Positions 1 through 11,453 are shown, counted from the stretch's first letter. The stretch: 64,000 bases of DNA from Prosopocoilus inquinatus (GCA_036172665.1 CM069870.1:24712001-24776000); one strand, 5' to 3'. Numbers and translations: made by a program. The notes: generated by a model from the sequence alone, not told the origin.

Positions 1-1250
1 CTTCATTGTATTGCCAACTCAAACAGTCACATTTGATCTGTATTACCAACCTCTTGCAGATACATGTATTTATGTAATAAGAACAAGAACTAAATGTTGG
101 ACATAAAACGACTACTACTACATTTTCTACAAGTTGCTTTTTCTTTCTAAAAAAAGTAAACATCTGTCTTCATCCTGTTACACAAAAACATGAACAAACT
201 ACTGGCCTAGATCGATCTTTTATTTAGCCAACCAGCGGAACACCTCGGGCTACACCGTCGCCAATTAACCAAAATGCAGAGAGAGAGAGGGAGATAACTA
301 AATAAAAAGTCGAAACTGAAAGTGACCAGGGAAGAAGATGAAAGTGATTATGTATGTATGTATGTATGTACAACCGACGAACGAAATGAGGTCTAATGCA
401 GTGAGTGAAAGCGGAATGAATGCGTGAGAGTGGCCGGTTCAAGAAAGTGAATCTCTCTCTTCGAGTAGTAGTTTTCACTAGCGGCCGACGACTCTTACTT
501 TTTGGCCTGCCTCCTGTCTGACTGCATTTCTTCTTCTTCTTCTTCTTCTTCTTATGTTTCACCCAAGACATGCATGGGCATGCACCTTGCGTTACGGCAT
601 TTTTATTACACAATCAAAAGCTAATGATGACGATGACTTAAGAGGGACAGCTGCTGGCTGAAGAAGAAGTTTTTTTTTTGATTTGAAAGAGAATATTATA
701 TGATATGTATGTATACACATCATGGTTATTCCTGATTTATTTATTTACTATAATTGACAAACTCGCGTGTAAATCATAAAGTGAGCGACCTATTTTCAAA
801 ATTATACTACTACACTTGCATAATTTGTGTGGTGCGTCTGTTTTTTTTTTGACGCCCACCTCAAAAGTTGTTTATAGTCCGTTTCTTGTATACGCAGCGA
901 TGTATTTATGAAAGTCAAAGGGGTAACAAGGGGTCGTGGGGGTTGGGTTGGTTCAAATCAAACGACGAGGCAATCACCTTGAATAACACATCGAGATATT
1001 ATCATCGCCCACCCTTCTCGCAGGTCGCGCTTTCAAGTATATACTACAGTATCCTCGAATATTCCACAGGCACAGTGAAATTCAGGTCAAATCGTGCCTT
1101 GAGTGAGGCTAGTTCATTGCTCTTAGTACGGGGTCGCCAAGTGCCTAGCCTCCACGCACCCGAGATTTAGCTTGCGAATACCCACAATCGAGGTCAACAC
1201 GTGCCCAGCGTTGAGGATAGGGTATTGCCCCGCGTCGCTTTTGAGGTCGC
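1..1250. other. Non-coding flank with simple repeats
   Basis: No supportable gene. It holds a (GTAT)n tract at about 349-370 and a (TTC)n tract at about 527-553. Reading frames here translate to low-complexity or frame-shadow peptides. The right part (about 1000-1250) becomes richer in CpG as it approaches the candidate promoter. Confidence 0.6.
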
Positions 1251-1272
1251 ATATACAATATCGTAAGCGCGC

Positions 1273-1320
1273 TATAAAAGCTATACATACACGTTTCACT
1301 TCTCTGCGAGTATCTCACTG
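1273..1320 (+). promoter_or_regulatory. Candidate TATA-containing core promoter
   Basis: TATAAAAG is seen at 1273-1280 in a locally CpG-richer stretch (about 1000-1500). TCACT at 1296-1300 and another at 1315-1319 lie roughly where an initiator could be, but neither is the perfect insect TCAGT. No convincing coding exon follows, so this may serve a non-coding or 5' UTR exon, or be chance. Confidence 0.3.
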
Positions 1321-1476
1321 TTCGACTCGCTCTCGCTCGGACTTCGCCGTATGCAGCCGTTTCTGTTTCCCCATGAATAAACTGGTTTTCCAACGAGCAT
1401 ATTCCGAACGTCAATGTCACTCTTATCTCACACACAATTTCCATACATTTGTTTTGTAAGATCGTTCGTTAGTGGA

Positions 1477-1484
1477 TGACGTCA
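1477..1484. promoter_or_regulatory. Palindromic CRE-type site
   Basis: The perfect palindrome TGACGTCA, the consensus for CREB/ATF bZIP dimers, lies about 200 bases downstream of the TATA-like box. The site is seen directly; its use is inferred. Confidence 0.35.
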
Positions 1485-2110
1485 CGTTCGAATGTCAAAT
1501 TTAATATTAGAAGAAAAAAAAAGTTTCAATGAAACGGAAACAATCCACCGGGGGCAAATCAAATGCTGCTAGATTCTAACAAAAAAAAATAATAATAACA
1601 AGAGATCGACGTTGGCCTTCACAGAAATTCCCCCCCGTAGAGTTGAGAAACACTTTCTGATAATGCGGCGACAAAGAAACTATGATTGCTATGGCAAGAC
1701 CGACGAACTTAAGAGCTTTCGCTTTCTTTGGCGTAATAATTTGTGTTTGATACGAAATTGCAAAATACCCCCCATTAAACTACATACTTTCGGGTTTTTA
1801 GAAGGAAAAAAAAAGTGTCGCGGCGAAATCTGAACTAGATTTTCGAAAGACCCCTTTTTTATCTTTTCAACAGCTTAACAAAATCCGTGGCAAGTGGGAT
1901 TTGGAAATTTTATTTAAAGCAAAGTGGTACGTTGTAGTACATACTGTTCGCAGTGGTTTAGCAATCACAGGGCAGTTCAATGCGATGCACCCCAAGTGTT
2001 TGGGGGGCCCTTTCAGTGATCGAGCTGAACTCGGCCAACAGAAATAAAGTTGACATTATTATTTTGGTCAAATAATACAGAATTTGTATGATACAGAAAA
2101 ACCTTTAGAA
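1485..2110. other. Non-coding, nothing recognised
   Basis: AT-rich sequence with poly-A runs. The frame at 1612-1833 has no family resemblance and lacks coding texture. Confidence 0.5.
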
Positions 2111-2200
2111 CAGCGCTTCCCAAACTGTCGGGCGCGCCCCCCTAGGGGGCGCATAAGTCTGCAAAGGAGGGCGCAGCAGAATGAATATAAAAAAAATTGA
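2111..2200 (+). mobile_element. hAT-type element terminus (first copy)
   Basis: The end CAGCGCTTCCCAAACTG at 2111-2127 matches the form of hAT transposon and MITE termini (CAGNGNTTCCCAAANTG). It is followed by a C-rich/G-rich self-complementary stretch (CGCCCCCCTAGGGGGCG). I could not place the partner terminus, so this is a fragment or a very diverged copy. Confidence 0.5.
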
Positions 2201-2498
2201 ATGCAATGACTTTTACTTCTTTAATTTTGACTTTAGAAAGAATTCTTTATTATAAAACTTATACAGACTGATTCAAAGTTTTTGCTGATTTTAATAGAAA
2301 AACAAATGAACATCGCATAACTGAGATATAAACTGAAATTTAAATTTTTTAAACGGAACACTTGGTACTTTTATACTTATTTGAAATTTGAAATAATAAT
2401 CATCACCTTTCTTTTTCTTAAACAAATTTTATTTTTTAAAACTTTGTTTAACTAAAACTTAACATTTTGTCTAAGAGAGGATTATTCACATTTTACAC

Positions 2499-2590
2499 CA
2501 GGGGTTTCCAACAGGATCGGTATCGACCCTTTAGAGGTCGATGAAGACTTGTAAGGGGTCGAGAACCTTTATTAGGGGTCTTTCAGTTTC
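2499..2590 (+). mobile_element. hAT-type element terminus (second copy)
   Basis: CAGGGGTTTCCAACAGG at 2499-2515 is another hAT-like end, followed by a short region with repeated GGTCG motifs. It is distinct from the copy at 2111 and could be the left end of an element whose body runs into the A-rich tract on the right. Confidence 0.4.
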
Positions 2591-2639
2591 AGATTTAAGT
2601 CTTGTGTAAAGAAGGTCTTGTTGAATAGTTTGTAGAAAA

Positions 2640-3112
2640 AAGTATAAGATTTACAAATAATATTAAAGGAATTTGAATTAGCTCGAATAAAAGAGAAAAA
2701 AGACGTTCAGTTAATTATCAAAATCAAAGTACGAATAAAATCGAATGAAATAAAAACAACAGACGATCGTCAAACAACGAAAATAAAAATAGTGTGAAAC
2801 TAATTAAGTCAAATCGATATAAATTGACTTTCATAAGAACCAAATATTTAAAGCAATTTAATAATTAAAAAATAAAATCAATCGGCGGAATTAAAATGTA
2901 AAATAAAATAATCTTAAATCGCGTAAAAAAGAAACAAAAGACGTTCAACTGATAATTAAAAAAATCAAAAGTCATGGCAAATAAAAAAATAAAATAAATA
3001 AAATCAAACCCAAGAGGAAAGAATTATTAAAAATAAAATAAAATAAAGACAAACAGAATAATAAATTGTTACGATTTAACAAAACTTTATATCTGCGTAA
3101 AACATTAGTACA
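2640..3112 (+). repeat. A-rich tract with the GACGATCGT-type motif
   Basis: Strongly A-rich on this strand, with repeated AAAATAAAA blocks and one clear copy of the window-wide motif (ACAGACGATCGTCAAAC near 2760). It resembles the longer tracts at 22.7-25.6 and 37.6-39.5 kb. No coding potential. Confidence 0.5.
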
Positions 3113-3260
3113 TACAGGGTGTCCCAGAGCTCCGTAAAAGTTCCATAACTTTCTTGCTATTCCAAGTATCGATTCGTATTTTTTTTTTTGTATAATAGCA
3201 GCGCTTCCATTGCACATTTTAAAATTATTTTCGTTTATATACAGGGTGTCCAAGCGTTAT
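3113..3260 (+). mobile_element. Two adjacent termini of the ACAGGGTGTCC class
   Basis: TACAGGGTGTCCCAG near 3114 and TACAGGGTGTCCAAG near 3241 are two direct-orientation ends, about 127 bases apart, of the foldback superfamily that recurs across the window. Right-hand partners are not evident, so these are probably truncated or stacked insertions. Confidence 0.45.
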
Positions 3261-4009
3261 AAAAATATTAAAGTTACGTTTTTTTTTAAATTGAAACACC
3301 CCATTTTGACTTCATTTTTGGATTCTACAATAAATTTTGCGTTAAATTTATTTGCGTCATTTTTACTTATCAATCATACTTTTTCTTCTTAGAAATACAC
3401 GTTCGTTTTAGGTACGATTTTACGGAATACTTCTAGGTTAGAAACAAACACATTTGACACACGCCAGTAAACAGAAAGTACAGTGCAGTCTATGGACTAT
3501 TACTTTTGGGGATATGTGAAGCAAAAAGTATCTGAAAACAGTAACTTTAGTACAATTTTAGAAATTGGAGCCTTTAAAAAACGTGTATACGGAATTTAGA
3601 CAGAGAGTAGAAAAGTGCGTGGAGCTGGGTGGAGACTACATTGAATAATTTTTCCCAATATTTAAAATTAATAGAAATTTTCGTATTAAGACTATACGTG
3701 ATTTATAAGGCTAATTTAATTGCGGTTTCAATTTTTTTTTAATAAATGAAACTCTTGAAAATATTGAGACAATGAAGAATATTAATCCATTAATATCTAA
3801 TTATTTATCAAAATCACATGTCACTCTACTAATGCAGAAAATTCGTGAACACACTGTAGAAACGTGGCAGGCGTTTCGTGAATCGATAATAAATATTTTA
3901 GATTGAAATATATCGAAAGTTTTTTTTTAATTCGTTAATATTAATGATACAGTGAAGAATATATTTAATTGTAAGTGTATTATTGACTAATGTGTGGGGC
4001 AGTGGAGTA
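3261..4009. other. Non-coding, nothing recognised
   Basis: AT-rich sequence with poly-T runs and scattered stop codons in all frames. No feature supported. Confidence 0.5.
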
Positions 4010-4101
4010 AATAATATGACTACCCTATCATCTTTATGCTTTAGTGAGGGCTCCTGATGAATATTTTGCAAGGGGCCCCATGAACTTTAGCTACGCCACT
4101 G
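4010..4101 (-). mobile_element. Transposon terminus of the CAGTGGCGTAGCTA type
   Basis: Read on the minus strand from 4101, the sequence starts CAGTGGCGTAGCTAAAG, a common end of insect hAT-like DNA elements. About 90 bases of related sequence follow; the other end was not identified. Confidence 0.5.
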
Positions 4102-4995
4102 ACTGTTCGCCTGCGAATTGCACCACAAAATTAGATCGGGGCGATGGGCAATTTGTGTCATAAGTATACGATTAATTTGCGACGAAGATGACGGTTAAAA
4201 AAATTTATTACGCTAGACGTTCACGCGATTTCCGAACATTGCGCCATCGGATATCAATGGGATTGCAACTTGACATATACAGGCTGTCTTTTGAAAAGCG
4301 GGTTTTTAAACCGTAAGAGTGTGATGATTCAAAGAATACGGAGTATGAACAATAGGTAAGAGGTTACTCTATCGATTTTTATCCGGTAAGTAATATTTAT
4401 AATTTCTTAATTAGTAAGTGGGAGTTTTAAAAAAAAACTGCTGGTTACGCGGGGACTTTACCTTTACATTTAAGTCGTAAAGCTCAGCCTGACAAAACAA
4501 ACATGATTCGAAATTTCATTGTTACATCGAATATAAAATATAACTTTGTATTAACAAAACTGGATGGACTTTCAACAGTATGGTATTCAAGAATTTGAGC
4601 CCCGAGAAATTTGTAAATATTTTTACAAATATTTGTAACTACTTAATTAATAAGTAGGTGTTAAAAATAAGATAAAGCTCAGATCAAAATGAAACAAACA
4701 GGACTCCCAATTTTGTTATTAAATCGAATTAAATTAAACGTAACATATATTAACAAAACTCAGAGAGAAAAAATCAATGTGATCTAGATTAAGTCTTCGC
4801 TTTAAAGTGATATTATCCACGATATATCATACACACAAACTGAAAATATAAAACCTAATTCAAAGCGAAAAAGTGTAATACACAGTAATCGGGAATCCGT
4901 GTGGTCACATATCCGTTGAAACGAAATATTAAACGTCTAAATATATTGGCTGTAAGCGTTTCTTTATTAGATGCCTAAAATTAAGTCATTACTAA
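4102..4995. other. Non-coding AT-rich stretch
   Basis: A TATACAGGCTGTC near 4277 resembles the foldback-class terminus. Otherwise nothing is recognised. Confidence 0.45.
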
Positions 4996-5106
4996 CCGGT
5001 TTCTAGAAACTTTTATCGTTAGATAAAGTAAATATTGCTATGGTTACCCATGTTAGAGCTGTAGGAATTTAGAACTTACCTAATGATAAAAGTTTCTAGA
5101 AACCGG
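4996..5106. mobile_element. Short MITE with ~22-bp terminal inverted repeats
   Basis: The left end CCGGTTTCTAGAAACTTTTATC is matched exactly as reverse complement at the right end (5085-5106). The whole is about 111 bases with no coding capacity, the structure of a miniature inverted-repeat element. The TIR itself contains the palindrome TTTCTAGAAA. Confidence 0.7.
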
Positions 5107-5480
5107 GCATAAGTGCATTAAATTAAGTGTTTATTTGTTTGCCTAGCCACATGATTTTTGTGAATTAACTTACTTTACTAATGAGATAAAAATAACTTAA
5201 TTTATTACGCACTGTACTGGCCGGCTGCGTCCTGTTAGTTTTACAAGGCGTAGATTCCAAATTTTGTTTCAATTAAATACTTCAACTGTGTTTTCGTACT
5301 TTTGAATTTAACGATTCGTCCCATCACTCGTTTTTAATATACCAAATTTTTTAATGCATGTTTTCGCTTTAAATAATAAAACACGATAATAGTTTGAATC
5401 TTAAAGAAAAAATAATACATTAGAGAAAAGAAACTTGAAATAAATAAAGAAGACATAAACAGATAACGCAGTAGGATAAA
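5107..5480. other. Non-coding, nothing recognised
   Basis: AT-rich; no gene, RNA or element end supported. Confidence 0.5.
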
Positions 5481-5766
5481 CAAATTGAAGCGGATTTGCT
5501 CCTAATAAATCCCCCATGCAAGGCAGCCATGCTTGCTGTCAAAGCATAATGAAAGTTTTCATAATGAAAGTTTAAAAAAAAAATTGTTGCAAATCGTTTT
5601 TGATTGCAGTGAAAACCTCGAGCAGCCTCTGTACAGCTGTTTCAGCCCTGCTAGGGGCTTCATCACCAGAGACGTAGCTCGACATTCCCACTGCAAAAAA
5701 AAACGACTTGTCCAATTTATTCGCAATTGTTTTCACTGCAATCAAAAAGATTTGCAACAAATTTTT
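5480..5766 (-). mobile_element. Foldback element carrying a hammerhead motif at its apex (copy 1)
   Basis: The arms TTGTTGCAAATCGTTTTTGA (5584 onward) and its inverted partner ending near 5764 enclose a central region with a hammerhead-like core. A related element, in the opposite orientation, lies at 54945-55170; the two also share flanking sequence around GACAGCAAGCATGG. No protein is encoded. The combination of inverted flanks and a hammerhead resembles Penelope-like element termini or animal retrozymes; that assignment is inference. Confidence 0.65.
5627..5671 (-). ncRNA. Hammerhead-ribozyme-like motif, type I (copy 1)
   Basis: Read on the minus strand: stem I strand CUCUG, core GUGAUGA, perfect 5-bp stem II (AGCCC with GGGCU, loop CUAGCA), GAAAC, minimal stem III (AC/GU closing an AGCU loop), then A as the cleavage-site nucleotide, and CAGAG, which pairs perfectly with CUCUG. 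Only C3 of the CUGANGA core is changed (to G), which should impair or abolish cleavage, since C3 pairs with G8 in known structures. The helices are seen directly; ribozyme identity is inferred from the known fold. Confidence 0.6.
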
Positions 5767-6579
5767 TTAAAGAAGACAATTAAAACTTAAAGAATGTAGA
5801 GAATAATCGGTAATTCGTGCGGTCACACATCAGTTGAAATTAAATATTAAACGTCCTTCATGTATTGATTTAATTAATTACGTACGTTATTTAGGTGCAT
5901 AAAATTATCTAATAGGTGCATAAAATTAAGAGTTTATTTGTCTGTCTCGCTGCATGATTTGTTGAAAGTGAATTGACTGTACTTACTAATCAAATAAATA
6001 TAATTTAATTTAAACTTCGGTTTGAACTTTCGATTATGAGAAACTTAAACCTTAAAGTTAAGTGGCTTAAATATTTTTTTATATAATCTAAGAATGTATT
6101 CGCGAACCTACCACGTTGCATACAGTAAGTGCATGTTTGTCTGTGCTAAAGAAGCCTTGTGTGTGTGTGTGTGTGTTACGCCATGATTGTTATAAATGCA
6201 GAAAGTGAAACTAACTTGTGTAGATAGATTTGCACTACTGACACACTATGACTTCGCATAACTTTCTCTTCCCTGGTGACTTAGATTGTTCAAGAGACTT
6301 ATCTGCTCAATTAGTGGTCCGTGAGAGAGATTTATTGTTAATTCTCGTAATTTCTATTGCGCAACGTCAATCACGTTTCGTCTCCTCCCGTCTCCGTCGT
6401 CAGCTCATCACTTTTATAAGAATTAAATTAAAACAAACAATTTTATGCAACAGGATTTTCTGTCGTCCTGGCAAAAGTTTTTTTAAAGTATAGAAATCAG
6501 ATAAAATTTTGTGAACCATTCATCCAATCATCAAAATTTGTGTACGAGAGTGTATTTGTTGAGACTTAGAATTCATACT
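5767..6579. other. Non-coding with a (GT)n tract
   Basis: A (TG)n microsatellite occupies about 6157-6176. The reading frame at 6248-6493 shows no recognisable domain. Confidence 0.5.
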
Positions 6580-7140
6580 TTTGTACGGTAACTATTTAAT
6601 TTTAAAAATGTAAAAGATTGGAGGTTTTATTCGCATTGCACTTTTACGCTCGAGCTAATTCGGCTCGCCGAGGTTGAAAAGTCAAGGAAGTACCAACGGT
6701 ATTTGGCTCGCTATTCTCAGGGACTATTTAATTGCAGGGCTATTTTAATAATAATGCCAGTGGAAAATCACTTGCGAAGACAAGGAGTATAAGATGTTCG
6801 TTTTAGATCGGGTTTAGCGAGCGATTAATCAGGAATTAAATTAGTCTGGCACTTTCAATTTATAATCACCTAATAATCAGTTCAGATACCTAACCCGGTC
6901 CTGGTGAGATTATTTTTCATATTCTGGTGATTTTTTAAATCGCTTGTTGCTTAGACCTATCTTTGACTTAGAGGTTTTTAAGTTTTGCAGAAGATTTTTG
7001 TCGAATTGAAAAAATTAAAACTACACTTGAAAGTCAATTTTCTTAGTACACCGTGTGTGCAATCCATTAGTCGAGTTTCATCTTTTTCTATTTGACAGTT
7101 AATCTCGCCTTTGCTACATTACGAAAGTTCACAAAGGACA
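6580..7140. other. Unique, possibly conserved non-coding sequence
   Basis: Less biased composition than the surroundings, with several TAAT/ATTA cores (near 6824, 6838 and 6872) and no internal repeats. It could be a regulatory segment, but nothing in the sequence proves this. Confidence 0.25.
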
Positions 7141-7158
7141 TTTGACTGCAGGAATTCC

Positions 7159-7264
7159 TAAGACCACATTCTACTTATTTAAGGTCTATGGTGATTACAC
7201 AATCCAGCGAACGTTGACTGGATTTGTCACATTTCAATAAAGTCGGAAATATAAATGTGGTCCA
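7159..7264. repeat. Small imperfect hairpin
   Basis: AGACCACATT (near 7161) pairs with AATGTGGTCC (near 7254), and an inner pair runs ACAATCCAG with CTGGATTTGT. About 105 bases; probably a MITE remnant. Confidence 0.45.
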
Positions 7265-8199
7265 AAGAGGTAGTATTTGATATTCAATAAAAAAATAAAA
7301 ACAAAATAAAATAAAAATGACATATATGAATATGACTGAAGCCAGAAGTTAAGTTCTTTATTATTATGTGGATTGGTATTCCTCCTTGCAACAAATTAAA
7401 TCATATCAAGGCATACTCTAGTATTTCGGAATTATTTTGATCATTACCATGGTAACTAATTTTTATTTTGTCTAACGGTCATTTGATCTAATCACATGTT
7501 TTTATTCCTTTCTAGGTGAAAATAAATCAAATTGAGATATAAGGTGCTCTCTTTCGCTCACAAAATCGTGATCCAAACTTTTTTTGATTCAAAACAGACA
7601 TTCTTTGAATCTCTCTATTTTTAAAACTTGTTTGGATTGAATTATGGTTATTTAAAAATGAATTGTCAATCAAAAATTCAAATCAGCAACAACTACGAAA
7701 TTCAGGTCTAAACTATTCTAAACACGATTCAAACTTTTAAGCAAAAGAAAGCACCTTCAAGATTCCATTAGTACTTTGCAGGCGTTCAATTAAAAAATTC
7801 ATCAAGTCAGTTTTGATTTTTTGATGAAAGAAGATGGAGTGGGAGAAAGGGTATGACTTTCTGAACGTCAACTTTGACATTTGATTGTCTTGCTTATACT
7901 CTAACCAAACGTAACCTACAATGACATTTTGCAAGAATCTAGTTTCAAGAAATGCTTCGTCACAGTTCAGCTTCTAAATTAACTTTTCCACTGAACACTT
8001 GATACAATAATAATAATAAATGACTTTATTTCTGATTGTTTAGAATAATAAACAAATTAAATGTAACAACAGGAGTTTTTGAGTAGAGTCCAGAATTTGT
8101 GATATTATATTGTTCGATTTTTATTCTATAATAACTAAATAAGATTCTGAAAGAAATGCTATCATGTTAGGAAATTTCAGAAATGTCAGTTTATGTCAA
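7265..8199. other. Non-coding, nothing recognised
   Basis: AT-rich with TTTTTATT runs and no supportable feature. The minus-strand frame at 7737-7934 looks like chance. Confidence 0.5.
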
Positions 8200-9600
8200 T
8201 CTACCTGCGAAGAATCGAGGTAAACTAATTGAGAGGAAGAAGACGAAGGAAAAACTAGTCTTCACAGAAGACAACAAAGTAAAGAAATAAAATCCTCTTC
8301 TAGGGGGTAGAACCAAGCAAGATGGTGGCAGAAAGAAAACGTCTAGGAAGATACAGTAATTGGAATACAGCAGAAGTTCTCAAAGGAACGAAATGCAAAT
8401 TGATCTTGTCTGAAATGTGGACTTTGGTTCTAAGGACCACGCTAAAAATTCGCCAGAATCGCAAATAAGACGCTGTGGAAGAAGAAGAAGAAGACGAAGA
8501 AGCAAATAGAAGGCATATGAGAACAAGATGACTCCACCAATTAATTCTATAGGAAAGTTAAAACCGGATGTGGAAATTTCAAAGATTGGTGAAAGAACAG
8601 AAGGAAACTAGAACGAGAAATGAGAAAATTTTTTAGGCCTTAGTTACCTACTGAGAATAAGAAATCATCGGCAGCACTACAGTTGATGGTGCAGGGATAA
8701 TGGTATGAATGTGAACTACCAATGAGACCAAAATTAAAAGACAGAGTAACGTAAAAGCGAAGAATGAAAGGTAAAGTCACTTGGAAGAAATCGACCTGAA
8801 TGGAAAAAGTATTTATTGGAAAAGAAGGCACTTGTAGCGGCAAGGGCACGTTATAAGACTGAAACCAAGCAGAATGATGAAAGGACAGAGAAACCTAGGA
8901 TGATATGAAATGGATGCGGTGAAAATTTGGAGGAAAGAAGGCGATGGTCAATAGGAATAGATTCAACTTAGCAATGCAGCAACGTAGGAATGAAGGAAGT
9001 GGAGAAAGAAGTTGGTGTCGAGATGCCTTTCATCGAGAAATAAAGACGAAAAGGTGAAAACAGACAAAAAGTCCACAAAACGAGAAAACGAGGAGGAAAG
9101 TAGAATTCTGGATCCATCGAACCGTAAACCATAGTTTGACAGATAAAAGAATTTTAAAAAAGCTAAAAAGTCTAAATGGGTATCAGCAGAGGGATGCACA
9201 GATTCCAGCTCTGATTGGTTGTAAGACAAAGAAGAAGGAAGTGAGAGGTGGTTATTTGAACGTGTGCTTGCCAAAAGTAAACAACAAATGAAAGACATCG
9301 ACAACCAATCCAAACGAAAAGGAGGAAACTAGGAAATGCATGTAAAGCATAACAATGAATTTGCTGAATGAATATCAAGAAAAGATGTAAAGATTTCAGC
9401 TCTGATGTAGTGGCGAGATAAGAAGAAAGAAAGTGAGAGTGAAAGTGTTAAATGGAGAATATGTTAATATTTGCTGACCCAATCCAATGGCCTTAGGAAA
9501 GGAAAAAACTTCAGAAAAAGCAAACAAAGAATCCATCGACACGAAAAGGTTGGAGATTTGAAGATGTCTAGCAAAGACAAACGTCATTATTGAAATAATA
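8200..9600 (+). repeat. Purine-rich degenerate repeat tract, possible retroelement remnant
   Basis: The plus strand is dominated by GAAG/AAGA runs, including a (GAA)n block near 8477-8505. TGGTGGCAGAAAG at about 8323 resembles a Ty3/gypsy primer-binding site, and a stretch near 8540-8600 weakly recalls a Gag N-terminus (a tryptophan with lysine- and phenylalanine-rich spacing). There are stops in every frame. The gag idea is weak; a decayed repeat is safe to say. Confidence 0.3.
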
Positions 9601-10081
9601 AAAAGAACAAAAAGGAAGCCTTGGCAATCCTCGGCGACAGAAGCTTACCAACTTCAATCAAAATCCGGGTGTCTAAATGAATAGCACCTATAATTATTTA
9701 ATCCAACAAATCCAAGTTCATAGTTAAATTTGACAAAAATCGGCAAACTAGAAATTAGCATCCAAATGTTCTTCCGCTCTCCGTCTACAGGGGTACAACT
9801 CGAATAAAAAAAATCTTGTGTACATTTAACAATATCCTAATACCTTCGCTCTGAAACCACATAAAAAAAATTCCAAAGAAAGTTTGTTTAGTGTGTATGT
9901 TATTGTTTGGACTTAATTTTGTCTAGCTGTCTGTTTTTCGTTTTTGAGAATTTCGATGTTCCTTGTTTAACGCCAAATCTTAAATGTTAGATTAAATTGT
10001 GTTGTCTTTTGTTTTCATTGAAGCACAAAGTGATCTTGGTAAATTTCTTTCCCGAAAATCAGTAATAATAATTTTTTCCCA
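9601..10081. other. Non-coding, nothing recognised
   Basis: AT-rich sequence between the purine-rich tract and a foldback element. Confidence 0.5.
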
Positions 10082-10450
10082 TATACAGGGTGGCCGAGAT
10101 AACACGTATATGAATTCTATGACTAATTTTAAGCTAAAATGATTTTATTAATTTTTTAATTATTTTTTTTAATATTCCTTTATTTTATTTTAATTTTCTT
10201 CTGACAATTAATGAATTGACAATGAACTATTTATTTTCTAATCCCAGCCAAGTTGCTAATATTATTAAATTACTTAGCCTTGTAGTCATTTACTCTTTAG
10301 CAACCACCCATACGACCTGGCAACTTCAAACCCTGATATTTCAGGAACTGTTGGGAATTTTGAAAAAGTGAATAGAGTCATTTTTGCTTAAAATTAGTCA
10401 TAAAATTCATATACGAAGTATCTCGGATACCACCGCAGCCACCCGGTATA
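10082..10450. mobile_element. Foldback/MITE with TATACAGGGTGGCC terminus
   Basis: The left end TATACAGGGTGGCCGAGATA is mirrored imperfectly by TATCTCGGATACCACC...ACCCGGTATA at the right. A second arm section (CATATACGAAG and TTTGCTTAAAATTAGTCATA) pairs with the left arm (CACGTATATGAA and TGACTAATTTTAAGCTAAA). Length is 369 bases. No coding capacity. Confidence 0.7.
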
Positions 10451-10608
10451 TAATGAATTTTATTAATAACCTTGTAGGTGCAACCCAAAAGTCTTGCAGT
10501 CTAAACGCCCATGATCGGAAAACCGTTCATCGAATATTAACCCGTGATTTTCACAGAGTGTCAGATAGGCCCCCGGATTCTTTCGGAGTTTTTAATTGAA
10601 TATACTGA

Positions 10609-10783
10609 GACTGGGTGGCGTAAAAGGTTTACAAAAGGATTAAATTTAATCCCGAGTTAGCATGTTACAAAGTTAGAATGTGACAAACATGATGACGTGT
10701 AGCGTAGTTGTGTTTGCCACATTCTAAGTTAGGCTTAAATTTAATCCTTGCTTAAATCTTTTAGGCAACCCATCTTCAGACTG
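10609..10783. mobile_element. Palindromic MITE, unit A of a nested cluster
   Basis: Arms contain GGATTAAATTTAATCC on the left and GCTTAAATTTAATCC on the right, closing on TTTTAGGCAACCCATCTTC. A cousin of the two units that follow it directly. Confidence 0.6.
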
Positions 10784-10992
10784 GCTTGCATAAAAGATGG
10801 AAACCAGGATTAAATTTAATCCTAGATTTAATGTAGAGTGCGACAAACGTGGTTGACGTACAGCGGTCTAAATTGTGTCACGTTTTAGAATGTGACACAA
10901 TTTAGACCGCTGTACGTCAATCACGTTTGTCGCACTCTAACTTAGGATTAAATTTAATCCTGGTTTCCATCTTTATGCAACCCATCTTCAGA
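10782..10992. mobile_element. Near-perfect palindromic MITE, unit B
   Basis: TTGCATAAAAGATGGAAACC at the left is mirrored by GGTTTCCATCTTTATGCAA at the right. The arms stay almost identical through GTCTAAATTGTGTCAC to a short apex near 10890. The high arm identity suggests this copy is young, or was homogenised by gene conversion. Confidence 0.75.
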
Positions 10993-11453
10993 CTGGCTTG
11001 CATAAAAGATTTAAGCAAGGATTAAATTTAATCCTAAGTTAGAGTGCGACAAACGTGATTGATGTACAGCGGCCTAAATTGTGTCACATTCTAATAGGCA
11101 TTTGCACCATATCTAGTTAAAAATTAAACCGGTTTTAAAAATAAACCCAGTTTGCACCGCGGGTTAAATCGTAGTTAGAAACTCATTAAACCAACTTCAT
11201 TTAAGCCGTCTTCCGTGGTGGTTTAAAGTTGAGATGGTTCAGCGAGTTTCTAACTACGATTTAAGCCGCGGTGCAAACTGGGTTTACTTTTAAACCCGGT
11301 TTAATTTTTAACTAGATTTGCAGCATGCAAATGCCTAAATTGGGTTTACTGTTAAACCTGGTTTAATTTTCAACTAGACATGATGCAAACGGCTATAAGT
11401 TAGGTTTAAATTTAATCCTGGTTTAAATCTTCTATGCAATCCATCCTTAGACA
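10993..11453. mobile_element. Palindromic MITE, unit C, split by an insertion
   Basis: The left half (10993-11094) has the family arm TTGCATAAAAGATTTAAGC and GGATTAAATTTAATCC. The matching right half resumes near 11395 with AAGTTAGGTTTAAATTTAATCC and ends near 11453. The middle is occupied by the unrelated palindrome at 11095-11337 and an extra partial copy of its right arm. Confidence 0.65.
11095..11337. mobile_element. Palindromic element inserted within unit C
   Basis: The ends TAGGCATTTGCA and TGCAAATGCCTA are perfect inverted repeats. Inner arms GTAGTTAGAAACTC and GAGTTTCTAACTAC also pair. The right arm (AAACTGGGTTTAC...) is repeated once more at 11338-11395, a partial duplication. Confidence 0.7.

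Noticed and set aside
3113..3260. A pair of LTRs
   Set aside because: The two TACAGGGTGTCC sites are in direct orientation, but similarity ends after about 13 bases; they are transposon ends, not LTRs.
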